A DNA stretch of 64,000 nucleotides from Parabacteroides sp. PF5-9 (GTDB lineage Bacteria; Bacteroidota; Bacteroidia; Bacteroidales; Tannerellaceae), in the NCBI RefSeq assembly GCF_029893105.1, contig NZ_JARXWG010000020.1:19867-83866 (forward strand). The letters run 5' to 3'. The notes beneath the pieces were generated by a model, which saw only the letters and a program-made list of their open reading frames with translations, was not told the origin of the DNA and searched no databases. Positions 1-7,730 of the stretch are shown piece after piece; position 1 is the first letter of the stretch, and each line of letters opens with the position of its first letter. The translations under genes were made by a program, and so were the position numbers.

Positions 1-483
1 GCAGCGATTCTACCCTATGCCTTATATTACGGCAAGTTGTATATCGACCGGGAACGCTTATCTTTCAGCCAGGCCGAATTCAGCCTGAGTATGGACGACC
101 GAAATAAGGCGACTGAAGCAGTATTAAGAAAGAAACCTTTCGGTTTACGTTTCAGGCCTCTTGAAGTCTCTTTTCTTGTCACTTACAAGGAACGCGACGG
201 CATAAGTTACCTCAGTTACATACGCAACGAGGTACGTTTCAGATGCGACTGGAAACGAAAATTGTTCGGAACGAATTACACCATTCTCTCCGAAATGGTA
301 GTCACCGACGCCAAAAAAACCGATACAACGATCCCATACCGGGAATCATTCCGAGCCAACCAATCGCTCTCGGATAAGGTGGCCGACTTCTACGACGATG
401 AATTCTGGGGGGCATACAATATCATTGAACCGACAGAGTCACTGCAATCTGCCGTAAACAAATTAAAGAAACAACAACATTAA
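1..483 (+). CDS. C-terminal part of an STN/carboxypeptidase-like outer protein (truncated by window edge)
   Basis: The reading frame is open from base 1, so the start lies outside the window; the first in-frame start-like codon (TTG at 37) is not a convincing start. The visible 160 residues resemble the C-terminal third of the complete protein at 1952-3517: both have a YxGxLxID segment, then a stretch of charged beta-type sequence, then a short tail that follows an Asp-x-x-(Phe/Tyr)-(Asp/Glu)-x-x-Phe-Trp motif (DDEFWG here, YDAGFWENF there). That resemblance, seen by eye, suggests the two are paralogues. The function is unknown. The next gene is a sigma factor 53 bp downstream, so this may be the last gene of a preceding sigma/anti-sigma/STN cassette. 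Confidence 0.7.
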   Translation, partial: AAILPYALYYGKLYIDRERLSFSQAEFSLSMDDRNKATEAVLRKKPFGLRFRPLEVSFLVTYKERDGISYLSYIRNEVRFRCDWKRKLFGTNYTILSEMVVTDAKKTDTTIPYRESFRANQSLSDKVADFYDDEFWGAYNIIEPTESLQSAVNKLKKQQH

Positions 484-536
484 TAACTCAACATCTTTTT
501 GTAAATTTGGAGTATTGTACTCATTAAATTTCAACT

Positions 537-1085
537 ATGCTTAACGATTTACTCGTGCTTAAAAAGATCAAAGAGGGTGATATTAAAGCTTTCGAAAAAA
601 TATTCAAGCTTTACTACTCCCCTCTTTGTCTATATGCGACAAGCCTGACAGGCCGGTCGGAAGCCGCAGAAGAAATCGTTCAGGAACTGTTTTATGTCGT
701 ATGGAAAGAAAAGGAGCACTTACAGATATTCCGTTCGTTTAAAAGTTATCTGTACGGAGCTGTCCGGAATCGTTCTTTTCAGTATCTGGAACATATGGAT
801 GTCAGAAACCGATACCGCGAAACCGTCTTATCCGGAAATCAACAGACTACGGTTTCACCCCATGAGCAGTTGGAATATAATGAGCTTCAGACATTAATAG
901 ATCAGGCGCTTCAGAAACTTCCGGAGCGTCGATTGCGGATCTTTCAAATGCACCGGTTCGAAGGTAAAAAGTATGCAGAAATTGCATCTTTACTTTCCGT
1001 ATCTGTCAAAACAGTAGAAGCCGAAATGTCAAAAGCCTTGCAAACCCTACGAAAAGAGATTGAGCACTATACGCAACAAATATGA
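537..1085 (+). CDS. ECF-family RNA polymerase sigma-70 factor
   Basis: A 182-residue extracytoplasmic-function sigma factor that would direct RNA polymerase to a small regulon once released by its anti-sigma partner. The region 2 helices lie at about residues 10-80 (motif AAEEIVQELFYVVWK), and region 4, with a helix-turn-helix, at about 115-175 (LPERRLRIFQMHRFEGKKYAEIA followed by SVKTVEAEMSKAL; shown in parts). There is no region 1 or 3, as usual for this class. The stop overlaps the start of the FecR gene by four bases (ATGA), indicating translational coupling. ECF factors of this Bacteroidetes group normally control TonB-dependent transport or glycan use; here no SusC-like gene follows, so the target is unclear. 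Confidence 0.93.
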   Translation: MLNDLLVLKKIKEGDIKAFEKIFKLYYSPLCLYATSLTGRSEAAEEIVQELFYVVWKEKEHLQIFRSFKSYLYGAVRNRSFQYLEHMDVRNRYRETVLSGNQQTTVSPHEQLEYNELQTLIDQALQKLPERRLRIFQMHRFEGKKYAEIASLLSVSVKTVEAEMSKALQTLRKEIEHYTQQI

Positions 1086-1936
1086 ATCAAACAAGACAAG
1101 AAAAGATGAAAACAGATCAGGCATGGGAACAACTCTACGCCCGCCTGGAGCAGGAGGATCTACTCAATAAGCACGCTGATAAAAAATCTCAACGATTATT
1201 CAGTATACGGTCTGTAACCTGGGCAGCAGCCATCGCTTTACTTTGTATCACAGGCATATCTGTATATCTGAATAGTGTATCTGATGAGGCAAACAAAATG
1301 TTGCTGACTTTACAGAATTCTGAAAATGCGGTAACACTGGTGACGACACTTGAGGATGGATCAATCGTTTACCTGGATAATAACTCCCAACTACAGTATC
1401 CGGAACATTTTGCGGATGAAAAACGGGAAGTTGCACTACAAGGCAATGCATTATTTGAGATCAGTGGTAACCGCGAGCGTCCTTTTCTGATCGAAACAGC
1501 CGATGTATATATTAAAGTGATCGGCACCTCTTTTAATGTAAGATGTATGGAAAATGAACCATTCAAACTGGCTGTTCGACAAGGGGAAGTTGAAGTTACA
1601 CTGCGCCAGACAAACGAAACGATAGCGGTTAAAGCCGGACAAACAGTAACTTTAATCTCCGACAACCTCCAATTAAGCCACTCATCCGACAACGATGAAT
1701 TCAGACACTATACCTCACGTATTCGTTTTAAAGACGAGAAACTAACTGATTTACTGAATGTGATTAATAAAAACGAAGCGAACATAACTATCCTGGCAGA
1801 ACCTTCATTAGCCGACAGGAGAATAACAATAACGTTTGAAGAAAACTCTCCGGAAGAGATGGTCGAACTGATTTGTCTGGGTCTGAATCTGAAATATACA
1901 CGCGATAATAACTATTTAACCCTATCTCAACCGTAA
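1082..1936 (+). CDS. FecR-family anti-sigma factor
   Basis: A 284-residue inner-membrane anti-sigma factor. It has a cytoplasmic N-terminus of about 40 residues that would hold the sigma factor, one membrane segment at about 44-64 (VTWAAAIALLCITGISVYL), a periplasmic FecR domain at about 90-190 (GSIVYLDNNSQLQYP, GNALFEISGNRERPFLIET, VIGTSFNVR) and a C-terminal DUF4974-type domain at about 210-284, which in this family contacts an STN signalling domain. It overlaps the sigma gene by four bases and is followed 15 bp later by a gene with an STN domain, so the three form one unit. The order and spacing support a sigma/anti-sigma/STN signalling relay (inference). Confidence 0.92.
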   Translation: MNQTRQEKMKTDQAWEQLYARLEQEDLLNKHADKKSQRLFSIRSVTWAAAIALLCITGISVYLNSVSDEANKMLLTLQNSENAVTLVTTLEDGSIVYLDNNSQLQYPEHFADEKREVALQGNALFEISGNRERPFLIETADVYIKVIGTSFNVRCMENEPFKLAVRQGEVEVTLRQTNETIAVKAGQTVTLISDNLQLSHSSDNDEFRHYTSRIRFKDEKLTDLLNVINKNEANITILAEPSLADRRITITFEENSPEEMVELICLGLNLKYTRDNNYLTLSQP

Positions 1937-1951
1937 ACTAAACCGAATTTT

Positions 1952-3517
1952 ATGAAAAACACATTCTCACGTATTTCTTTATTAATCCTTTTGTGGTTAT
2001 CGCCTTTATGGGTGACAACTCCTCTTAAAGCGGAGAATGAAGATATATTGAATCGTGTTATTCGGATGCCTAAAAATAGCGGTACGGTTTATAGTTTGTT
2101 AGGAAAAGTCACCGACCTTTCTGGTTTTCTGTTTGTTTATGACAGTCGCTTGATTGATAATGATAAAAAAACCAGAATTAAAGCCGGGGAATACACCATT
2201 CGGGAAGCCATTCAAACAATTACCGGAAATAGCCGGCTTCAAATGCGTATTATTGGCTCACATATCCTCTTAACAAGTCCGAACGAAGCGATCAAGACAT
2301 CGCAACAAAATAATCTTTCTCCTTCCATTTCAGATTCAGCAACCTATATCACTATTGAAGGGATTATACGCGACCGTTACTCCGAAGAAGTGATCCCTTA
2401 CGCTTCTGTCGGTATAAACAATGAAGCGATCGGAACAATTACCAACCAGAACGGAGCATTCCGGTTACGTATTCCGGATTCGCTCAAAACATCACCTGTA
2501 CATATCTCCCATTTGGGTTATATCCCCCAACAAATAGAAAGTTCGTTACTCGGTGGCGGACACCATTTAATTACACTGGAGCCACAAGTAATTTCTTTGC
2601 AGGAAATTATTGTCAGACTAATCAATCCTCAACGCTTACTGGAAGATGTGATGAATAAACTCGACCGGAATTATTCGTCTGAACCGGTTTATCATACCAC
2701 ATTTTACAGAGAAGGAATCGAACGCAAAAACAAACTTCAAAACTTGACTGAAGCAGTATTCAAAGTCTATAAATCGCCCTACTACAACACCTCGGCCGAT
2801 CAGGTAAAGCTACTGAAAATGAGGCATATTATTAACGAACAGGCCAGAGATACCTTAGTGGCTAAATTCAAATCGGGAATAAATGCAACACTTATGCTGG
2901 ATCTCATCAAACACCAACCTGATTTTTTAATCTTAGACAAATACAACCCGTATAACTATTTACAAGCCGATATGTCGGTCATAGATAATCGACAGGTCTA
3001 TGTGCTCTCTTTTGAACAACGACAAACGATTACTACACCTTTATATCGAGGTGAATTATTCATCGACGTTGAAAACGAAGCGTTGGTAGGTGCAACTTTT
3101 GAAATCAATCCAAAATATGTTGAAAAAACAGCAGATATGCTGATTATCCGCAAAAGTAAAGATCTGAATATCATCCCACAGAAAATAACATACACCGTCT
3201 CTTACAAACATTGGAACGACACCTATTATATCAATCATATCCGAGGAGATCTGGAGTTTAGAGTCAGAAAGAAAAAGCAGCTGTTCAGTAGCTCAAATGT
3301 CCATTTCTGGTTCGAAATGGCAACCGTAAAAACAGAAACGGAAAATGTAACCAGATTCACCCGTAACGAAACGCTCTCTACCCGCACGATATTTGCAGAC
3401 ACAGACTCGCCCTATGATGCTGGATTCTGGGAGAACTTCAATTTTATCGTACCGGAAAAGAAATTGAGTGAGGAAATCAATCGGATAAGTGCTAAAATAG
3501 AAGAGACGGGTTATTAA
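1952..3517 (+). CDS. STN domain plus carboxypeptidase-like regulatory domain protein without a TonB barrel
   Basis: A 521-residue exported protein. The signal peptide is at about 1-27. An STN (secretin/TonB short N-terminal) domain at about 38-110 includes SLLGKVTDLSGFLFVYDSR and an ITGN turn. A CarboxypepD_reg-like beta-sandwich at about 130-215 starts at ITIEGIIRD and includes VIPYASVGIN, GTITNQNGAF and ISHLGY. About 300 residues of unassigned sequence follow. In SusC-type receptors the STN and beta-sandwich domains precede a plug and 22-strand barrel; those are absent, and the length is about half of a receptor. It sits directly behind the sigma/FecR pair, so the STN domain is a candidate trigger for that anti-sigma factor. 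The C-terminal part resembles the truncated gene at the window start. Confidence 0.85.
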   Translation: MKNTFSRISLLILLWLSPLWVTTPLKAENEDILNRVIRMPKNSGTVYSLLGKVTDLSGFLFVYDSRLIDNDKKTRIKAGEYTIREAIQTITGNSRLQMRIIGSHILLTSPNEAIKTSQQNNLSPSISDSATYITIEGIIRDRYSEEVIPYASVGINNEAIGTITNQNGAFRLRIPDSLKTSPVHISHLGYIPQQIESSLLGGGHHLITLEPQVISLQEIIVRLINPQRLLEDVMNKLDRNYSSEPVYHTTFYREGIERKNKLQNLTEAVFKVYKSPYYNTSADQVKLLKMRHIINEQARDTLVAKFKSGINATLMLDLIKHQPDFLILDKYNPYNYLQADMSVIDNRQVYVLSFEQRQTITTPLYRGELFIDVENEALVGATFEINPKYVEKTADMLIIRKSKDLNIIPQKITYTVSYKHWNDTYYINHIRGDLEFRVRKKKQLFSSSNVHFWFEMATVKTETENVTRFTRNETLSTRTIFADTDSPYDAGFWENFNFIVPEKKLSEEINRISAKIEETGY

Positions 3518-4519
3518 ACTATTTGTTCTTGTAAGATGTATTCCACAATCCACGAAGAAGTATGGATACGACCCTCTATATTACCCCTTATTTACGCTTG
3601 CTGAATCCCTGAACAATCACACACAGATTGCAATAGATTTTGACACAAAAACAACATATACATATTAAATATCACATATACACACTACAAAACAACCACA
3701 AACGCCAGACTAAACAATGGTCTAAATATTTTAATAATAAAACCTCATAAAATATATATAATTATAATAAAAACACATACGCTCCTCAAAGAATATCTAT
3801 AAGAACGCTTATTTTAATTATTAAATCCTATAGACTATGATCAAAATATTACATTTTTATTATATATCCCACAGGATCTAACGGCAATAGAACAGAATAT
3901 CATATATCCCCTATAAAATCAACAAACAATTTGTATATAATATACAAAATACACATTAAACAATATAATATAAATTATATATATAAAATACACATAAATA
4001 TATCAGACTAATTAGAACCAAACCACAGAATACCACAAGAACAGAAAAGCCCTATTTAACTGACAGAAGCCATAGAGTGGCAGAATTGATAGGATAGAAG
4101 TTCATCCGGAATAAGGCACACCATGAGAGATGCGTATAACCGTATGCGCATATTACGCCTACGGCGTAACTGTTTTCTATTATTTTTAAGATTAAACCAT
4201 AAAGTGTAAGCCAAAATATAAACTGACAAGTAAAAACACGCAAACGACGCTCTTCTCTCTAACTCCACCACTTTCCGGAAAGAACTCCAAAACACAGATT
4301 AACAACCTGTATAAAATCATAAAGAGAGCCTTTTCGCAAAGGCTCTCTTTATAGGTTTTTAATAGGTATTAGTCTTTAAGGCAAAAAGATTGTTTAGGTT
4401 ATCTGCATGCAAAGATGATTCATAAAATCATACTGCGCAAGAAAAAAAAGATATTATAAAACACATTTTTATAATTATCGAGATTTCTTTGCAGCTTAAC
4501 TTACTTTTTAACATTTCAC
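3518..4519. other. 1-kb AT-rich spacer between opposing genes
   Basis: No convincing gene is visible. Bases 3600-4030 are strongly AT-rich and poor in G on the plus strand. Bases 4060-4300 are less AT-rich and have a 79-codon leftward open frame (4056-4295) that I do not recognise and do not call. A perfect 7-bp inverted repeat with a 3-base loop (TTACGCC/GGCGTAA, about 4153-4169) lies inside that stretch. The only clear signal is the hairpin terminator listed at 4321-4350. Confidence 0.6.
4321..4350. terminator. Hairpin terminator between opposing transcription units
   Basis: A perfect 13-bp stem (AAAGAGAGCCTTT / AAAGGCTCTCTTT) with a TCGC loop, followed on the plus strand by ATAGGTTTTT. 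It lies between the rightward STN gene and the leftward dehydrogenase gene and could stop both. It is about 170 bp past the end of the dehydrogenase gene. Confidence 0.75.
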
Positions 4520-5818
4520 TCATAGACTCCAGTAGTCCATTTTCTCGATTCGTCCTCGATAAATACCCTTTACGTCCCCCAAAACGGCCATTTCGTTGGT
4601 TATCGACAAAAAATAATTTTCATCAAATCTTAAATAAAGTTTATGAGGAACGGCTATAATCACTGCATCATAATCTGTTCTTTCAACCTTTTCGAGCAAA
4701 GAAAAACCGTATTCGCGTTCCACCTCTGAAGGCGAGGCATAAGGGTCTGTTACATCCGTTTCGACACCGTAATCATTTAATTCGCGAACAATATCTACCG
4801 CTCTTGAGTTTCGGATATCCGGAACATTCTCTTTAAAGGTTATCCCCATGATCAAAACACGCGAACCCAAGATATTTTTTCCCTGAGCGATAATCTTCTT
4901 TGCTATTTTTTTCCCCACATAATGGCCCATTGAGTCGTTGACAAAACGGCCGGAGTTGATCATCTTGGGATGATATTTCAACTCTTTGGCTTTATGAACA
5001 AGATAGTATGGATCGACACCTATGCAATGTCCGCCAACCAATCCGGGAGAAAAAGGGAGAAAATTCCATTTTGTACTTGCTGCTTCAAGTACATCATAGG
5101 TATTTATACCCATTCGTCCGAAAATGATTGATAATTCGTTCATCAATGCGATATTGATATCACGTTGTGTATTTTCGATAATCTTGGCTGCCTCTGCGAC
5201 TTTTATACTGGGCGAACGATGTAATCCCGCATCAACCACCAATGCATAGACCTGCTCTACGGCATCCAGAGCTTCTTCATCACATGCAGAAACAATTTTC
5301 ACCGTATTAGCCAAACTATGTTCTTTATCCCCCGGATTAATCCGTTCCGGAGAGTAACCCACCTTAAATTCCGCACACGCTTTTAATCCTGAGATCTGCT
5401 CTAATACAGGTATACAGTCTTCTTCCGTACATCCCGGATAAACTGTTGATTCGTAGACAACATAATCTCCTGGCTTCAAAACACCTCCTATTGTATGTGT
5501 CGCACTTAACAAAGCCCTAAGATCCGGCTGATTATGCCGATCAATAGGTGTAGGCATGGCTATCACATAAAATGAGGCTTTTCGGAGTTCGTCAATGGAT
5601 GAGGTAAAGAGAATGTCTTTATCCAAGAACGTTTCTGCAGCAATTTCTTTTCCGGAATCAATTCCTTGTTTGAGTTGATCTAAACGGTTATTGTCGATAT
5701 CAAACCCTATAACAGATAATTTTTCAGCAAAAGCCAGGGCAATAGGTAGCCCGACATAACCCAACCCGACAACAGCCAATTTGGTCTCTTTATTCAGTAA
5801 TTTTGTGTACATCGCCAT
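4520..5818 (-). CDS. Nucleotide-sugar dehydrogenase (UDP-GlcNAc/GalNAc-type, TviB/WbpO-like)
   Basis: An NAD-dependent UDP-sugar 6-dehydrogenase that oxidises a UDP-hexose(amine) to its uronic acid for capsule or surface polysaccharide synthesis. The N-terminal Rossmann motif is AVVGLGYVGLPIALAFA. The catalytic cysteine is in GLVGGHCIGVDPYYL (about residue 265), and the C-terminal UDP-binding domain starts near MGITFKENVPDIRNSR. Overall it resembles the Vi-antigen TviB/WbpO branch more than UDP-glucose dehydrogenase. The longest frame begins with TTG at 5827, overlapping the upstream nuclease by four bases; ATG at 5818, eight bases lower on the coordinate line, is preferred here. No other polysaccharide gene is adjacent, and the partner is an endonuclease, which is unusual. 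Substrate is inferred only. Confidence 0.88.
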   Translation of the reverse strand: MAMYTKLLNKETKLAVVGLGYVGLPIALAFAEKLSVIGFDIDNNRLDQLKQGIDSGKEIAAETFLDKDILFTSSIDELRKASFYVIAMPTPIDRHNQPDLRALLSATHTIGGVLKPGDYVVYESTVYPGCTEEDCIPVLEQISGLKACAEFKVGYSPERINPGDKEHSLANTVKIVSACDEEALDAVEQVYALVVDAGLHRSPSIKVAEAAKIIENTQRDINIALMNELSIIFGRMGINTYDVLEAASTKWNFLPFSPGLVGGHCIGVDPYYLVHKAKELKYHPKMINSGRFVNDSMGHYVGKKIAKKIIAQGKNILGSRVLIMGITFKENVPDIRNSRAVDIVRELNDYGVETDVTDPYASPSEVEREYGFSLLEKVERTDYDAVIIAVPHKLYLRFDENYFLSITNEMAVLGDVKGIYRGRIEKMDYWSL

Positions 5819-5823
5819 ATGCT

Positions 5824-6831
5824 TCAAAAAGACCAGACTGCTTCATTTATTCTTGCTTCCATCTGTGTTTCCAATTCATCGGGTAACAAATGAAAGAAAT
5901 CAATCCCCGTAAGAGTTTCCACACTATCAATAGGTACAGCGAACGAAAAAAGCTTTTCTGTCTTATACGCTTTATTTTCTAATACAAACGCAATTCCTTC
6001 GTATTTGTTATCCGAGATCATACAAATCACTTTATAAAAATGAGTTGGTACCCCTACTCTGTTTATACCCACGCGTTTCATTTCTTTTGAAATAATCGGA
6101 CCACAAGCAATCAACAGACGGTTATTTTCTATCGCCCAAAGTCGGCACAACTCTTCCAAGTCTCTCCATAAACCCTGGTTCAAGTCGTGGTCTTGAGGGC
6201 AAATATTACTCAAATAAAAAGATTCCTTCATCGCCTTTTCCGACCATTTCATATCACCCGCCGGCGCCATATGCCCTCTATCGTAACCTGAATTCGAATA
6301 ATCTTTATCTGTTGCCGATACCGACTTCAACTGTGGATCCGGAAGAAACTTATTCGTTCGTGCAACTTTGGCGTTTTTTACTTTAGATGCAGTCAGTTCC
6401 CAAGCCACCCAGTTCGCAATCTTATAATCGGAATTATACGAAACGGTATAACCTTCATGGTTCACGATGATCTCTTTCCGCTTAGACAACAAACGGGGTA
6501 TTTCTGCTCGCTTCGGAAAAGTCAGGCCAGAGGTTACGGTTTTTACTGTATTGGTCTGCGTCTTTTGTACTTTCTGATCGGCCTGAGAGTTTTTGATCTG
6601 CTGTTCTGAAGGGAAAGTAATCTGAAGATCTTCTACCTTGGAACGTATGTTCTCCGTTTGCGGATCGGGATAAAAATGGTTGTACAAAAACAGTAAGCCA
6701 ATGAAACTTAATGCTATCACAATCGCCCAAAGCAATAATTGCTTGAGGGAAGCGAAAAAAGAACCTTTTGCCTTTCCTTTCTTTTTCTTTTTGTATTTAC
6801 CCGAACGAGGTTTAGTCGCTTTTTTTGCCAT
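5824..6831 (-). CDS. Membrane-anchored DNA/RNA non-specific endonuclease (NUC family)
   Basis: A 335-residue protein with a very basic N-terminus (about residues 1-25, runs of Lys), one membrane anchor at about 28-52 (LLLWAIVIALSFIGLLFLYNHF) and a secreted-side nuclease domain at about 110-330. The beta-beta-alpha-metal motif is YDRGHMAPAGDM, whose His is the general base in this family, and NQGLWRDLE supplies the metal-binding Asn. It probably degrades nucleic acid on the periplasmic side or at the surface. A -7 box lies 28 bp upstream (6859-6866). The stop overlaps or nearly touches the start of the downstream dehydrogenase, so they are one transcript. The repeat array at 7086-7183 lies about 255 bp upstream. 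Confidence 0.9.
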   Translation of the reverse strand: MAKKATKPRSGKYKKKKKGKAKGSFFASLKQLLLWAIVIALSFIGLLFLYNHFYPDPQTENIRSKVEDLQITFPSEQQIKNSQADQKVQKTQTNTVKTVTSGLTFPKRAEIPRLLSKRKEIIVNHEGYTVSYNSDYKIANWVAWELTASKVKNAKVARTNKFLPDPQLKSVSATDKDYSNSGYDRGHMAPAGDMKWSEKAMKESFYLSNICPQDHDLNQGLWRDLEELCRLWAIENNRLLIACGPIISKEMKRVGINRVGVPTHFYKVICMISDNKYEGIAFVLENKAYKTEKLFSFAVPIDSVETLTGIDFFHLLPDELETQMEARINEAVWSF

Positions 6832-6858
6832 GAATAGAGTATGCTATCTTTCGAAGTA

Positions 6859-6866
6859 CAAAAATA
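6859..6866 (-). promoter_or_regulatory. Bacteroidetes -7 promoter box for the nuclease-dehydrogenase pair
   Basis: CAAAAATA on the plus strand reads TATTTTTG on the minus strand, matching TAnnTTTG, 28 bp before the nuclease start. Confidence 0.6.
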
Positions 6867-7085
6867 ATACAAATAATGATTTGTATGATATGGTCACGAG
6901 TATACGGTATAATTCAAACATTTTCAACCATTTATCACCACCAGGAGTTATCCACCTGTAATTATTCTTTGTAAACAATTCATTTACAAACACTTCCACA
7001 AAAAGAATAAAACTAAAGGCAACCTCTTTTCATCTAAATACCTTATCCGTTTTATCGTATTTTGCTAACAGTTTTTGCCAGACCA

Positions 7086-7183
7086 ATTAATCGTCTAACA
7101 GTTGGTAGACGATCGGGCACCAATTGGTAGACGAAAGTGACACAGTTGGTAGACGATAGTGATCCAACTGTTAGACGATTAAT
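7086..7183. repeat. 22-bp-period array, diverged type (copy A)
   Basis: The 7-mer TAGACGA recurs at 7106, 7128, 7150 and 7172, exactly 22 bp apart, in the contexts TTGGTAGACGA (three times) and CTGTTAGACGA. The ends form an inverted repeat: TTAATCGTCTAACAGTTGG at 7087-7105 and its complement CCAACTGTTAGACGATTAA at 7164-7182. The second unit contains the palindrome ACCAATTGGT. The period, unit number and the TCTA...TAGA half-sites 11 bp apart match the arrays at 19.2, 30.0 and 41.0 kb, but the core sequence differs. Confidence 0.85.
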
Positions 7184-7330
7184 GGATCTGCACAAAAACA
7201 ACAGCTTATTCCTATGAACCGAAGAACAGATGCGGTACTTTCCGGTAAGGGTACTTATTGGATATGCATGAAGAAAAGATTTAACCTAACGTGAACGCGA
7301 TGTAAAGATTTATTTTTAGATTGGGTAAGA

Positions 7331-7562
7331 TTTGAAGATTTTCCGAAGGCCAAATCCCGCAGGGATTTAATGTGCATAACCCCGGGTGAAGAGGAGCGTA
7401 GCGGATCGACCCGGGGTATATAATGAGTGTAACAAACGAACGCCGAAGGTGTTCAATCATCTGCGGTTCAACACCTATCGGCGTTGATTGGAGAGTAGCA
7501 TCTATTCACCCCCGGGTTATGCACATTTAACGCCTGTGGCGTTCGCCTTCACTATCTTCAAA
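7331..7562. repeat. Long imperfect inverted-repeat element with an inner hairpin
   Basis: Arms of about 60 bp (7331-7390 and 7505-7562) are imperfect inverted copies. Both start with TTTGAAGAT at the outside and include AATGTGCATAACCC and the CCCGGG block at the inside. Between them a second inverted repeat pairs AACGCCGAAGGTGTT (from 7439) with AACACCTATCGGCGTT (to 7485). The element looks like a folded intergenic repeat or a non-autonomous mobile element, with no open reading frame. GC content is well above its surroundings. Confidence 0.7.
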
Positions 7563-7730
7563 TTTTCTTCGGATTGAATACAATTAAGGCTTTTCCTACC
7601 TTCATACTTTTGCGATTGAATCGCAAAGATGAGGAGTTTCAAATCGAAAAATCAAAGAATAGGCTTACTTTCCTTTATTTATAAGGGTGGTTGATTATGT
7701 CTATATATATTCTAAACCGGACACCAGACA

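Larger units (their letters stand above)
6832..7730. other. Gene-free region carrying two repeat elements
   Basis: A 0.9-kb stretch without a supported gene. It holds the promoter of the nuclease operon, the 22-bp-period array (7086-7183), a long inverted-repeat element (7331-7562) and a perfect 9-1-9 palindrome TTTGCGATT g AATCGCAAA at 7609-7627. The region between 7184 and 7330 shows nothing I can name. Confidence 0.6.

Noticed and set aside
4056..4295. 79-codon leftward open frame in the spacer after the STN gene
   Set aside because: Basic and hydrophobic mix without a recognised family, no promoter box, and another open frame overlaps it. Probably chance or repeat-derived.
7086..7183. 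CRISPR array as an explanation for the 22-bp repeats
   Set aside because: Repeats are palindromic, spacers are only 6 bp or absent, there are only four units, and no cas genes are present.
7605..7627. TACTTTTG box and 9-1-9 palindrome at the end of the 7-kb spacer
   Set aside because: No rightward gene follows within range; the palindrome may only be the end of a leftward transcript. Not strong enough to call.
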